Both the position numbers and the translations under genes were made by a program. A DNA stretch of 15,477 nt, from assembly GCA_010094045.1 (NCBI GenBank), contig ML986933.1:1-15477 (forward strand). Reading direction: 5' to 3'. The DNA is from Lojkania enalia. Taxonomy: Eukaryota > Ascomycota > Dothideomycetes > Pleosporales. Below the pieces are notes generated by a model that did not search any database, had not been told where the DNA came from, and worked only from the letters and a program-made list of their open reading frames with translations. Shown here piece after piece: positions 15,258-15,477 of this stretch. Positions within the stretch are counted from its first letter, which is position 1. Each line of letters starts with the position of its first letter.

Positions 15258-15477
15258 CTACCACAACTCTCCCAAGCATTTCTTATTACCTTATTAATAA
15301 TATACTGCCTTCTATACAGCCTTCTAAGACCTTTAGGGGAAATTGATAACCTAATATACTCTCCTAAGAACTTTTCTTCTCTAATAATCTTCTAAAACCT
15401 TTAGAGGAAATTAATAACCTAATATACTCTCCCAAGAATTTCTTTTCTTCTCTAATAATCTCCTAAGCCTTTTTAAG
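15258..15477. repeat. Palindromic minisatellite at right edge (unit K)
   Basis: Start of an eleventh unit: repeated CTCTCCCAAGAATTTCTT and CTTCTCTAATAATCT blocks, with a direct repeat of about 70-75 bp (TTAGGGGAAATTGATAACCT near 15332 and TTAGAGGAAATTAATAACCT near 15400). The unit's gene would lie beyond the window. Confidence 0.65.

Larger units (their letters stand above)
1..15477. repeat. RIP-mutated tandem array of ~1.55-kb units
   Basis: The core recurs ten times, with anchors at 1201, 2761, 4299, 5847, 7388, 8932, 10497, 12038, 13586 and 15140. Intervals are 1560, 1538, 1548, 1541, 1544, 1565, 1541, 1548 and 1554 bp. Every unit has the same order of elements and all recognisable gene bodies are on the minus strand. 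CpA and TpG are nearly absent and TpA is abundant, the pattern left by RIP, which converts CpA to TpA on both strands of duplicated DNA in ascomycetes. The array is cut by both window ends. The repeat structure is read directly; the fungal assignment and the RIP mechanism are inferred from base composition. Confidence 0.93.

Noticed and set aside
1..15477. Assignment of the units to a known multipartite ssDNA virus family
   Set aside because: Unit size, loop sequence and products do not match a family I know, and no replication-initiator or capsid gene was recognised. Kept only as a hypothesis.
1..15477. Ribosomal DNA intergenic spacer, mitochondrial DNA or centromere satellite
   Set aside because: No rRNA or tRNA segment is seen. 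The CpA/TpG loss indicates nuclear RIP. The conserved spliced reading frames argue against a non-coding satellite.

Overview
The window looks like repeat DNA from a filamentous ascomycete (Pezizomycotina) that has been heavily mutated by repeat-induced point mutation (RIP). CpA and TpG are almost gone and TpA is in excess; for example 6001-6120 holds no TpG and four CpA. Nearly every reading frame is cut by TAA/TAG, and the + strand is C-rich and G-poor throughout. Only one stop-free frame above 100 codons survives (1808-2134, minus strand). No rRNA, tRNA, CRISPR array or bacterial feature was seen.

The whole window is one head-to-tail tandem array. A core sequence recurs ten times. Measured at its TAAAGG/TAAAGA anchor the positions are 1201, 2761, 4299, 5847, 7388, 8932, 10497, 12038, 13586 and 15140, so the unit is 1538-1565 bp (mean about 1549). 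I name the units A (before core 1) to K (after core 10). Both ends of the window cut through a unit, so the array continues beyond it.

Each unit has the same plan. Reading the minus strand from high to low coordinates it has: (1) the core, with two 15-bp iterons 21 bp apart inside an inverted repeat; (2) a pyrimidine-rich (+ strand) spacer with palindromes; (3) a stem-loop with loop TACTATC/TACTATA; (4) in several units a TATA-like promoter block and a short hairpin; (5) a decayed gene body of about 0.6-1.15 kb; (6) a tract of short palindromic minisatellite repeats; then the next core. All recognisable gene bodies lie on the minus strand.

The bodies are not all the same gene. D, E, F, G and J, and probably the start of H, carry one paralogous family of about 260-280 codons: a weakly F-box-like N-terminus, a small GT-AG intron and a conserved C-terminal region. 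Their frames agree between copies once the intron is removed and RIP stops are read as former Gln or Trp codons. Units A, B, C and I carry apparently unrelated bodies. B (1310-2458) and I (12351-12905) give the clearest frames. D and G are recent copies of each other across a full unit.

The unusual point is that units with unrelated bodies share flanking signals, orientation and nearly the same total length. This resembles a cassette array, or a chromosomal concatemer of similarly sized one-gene replicons that share a common region. The sequence does not decide between these and ordinary tandem gene duplication with divergence. The functions of all bodies remain unknown.
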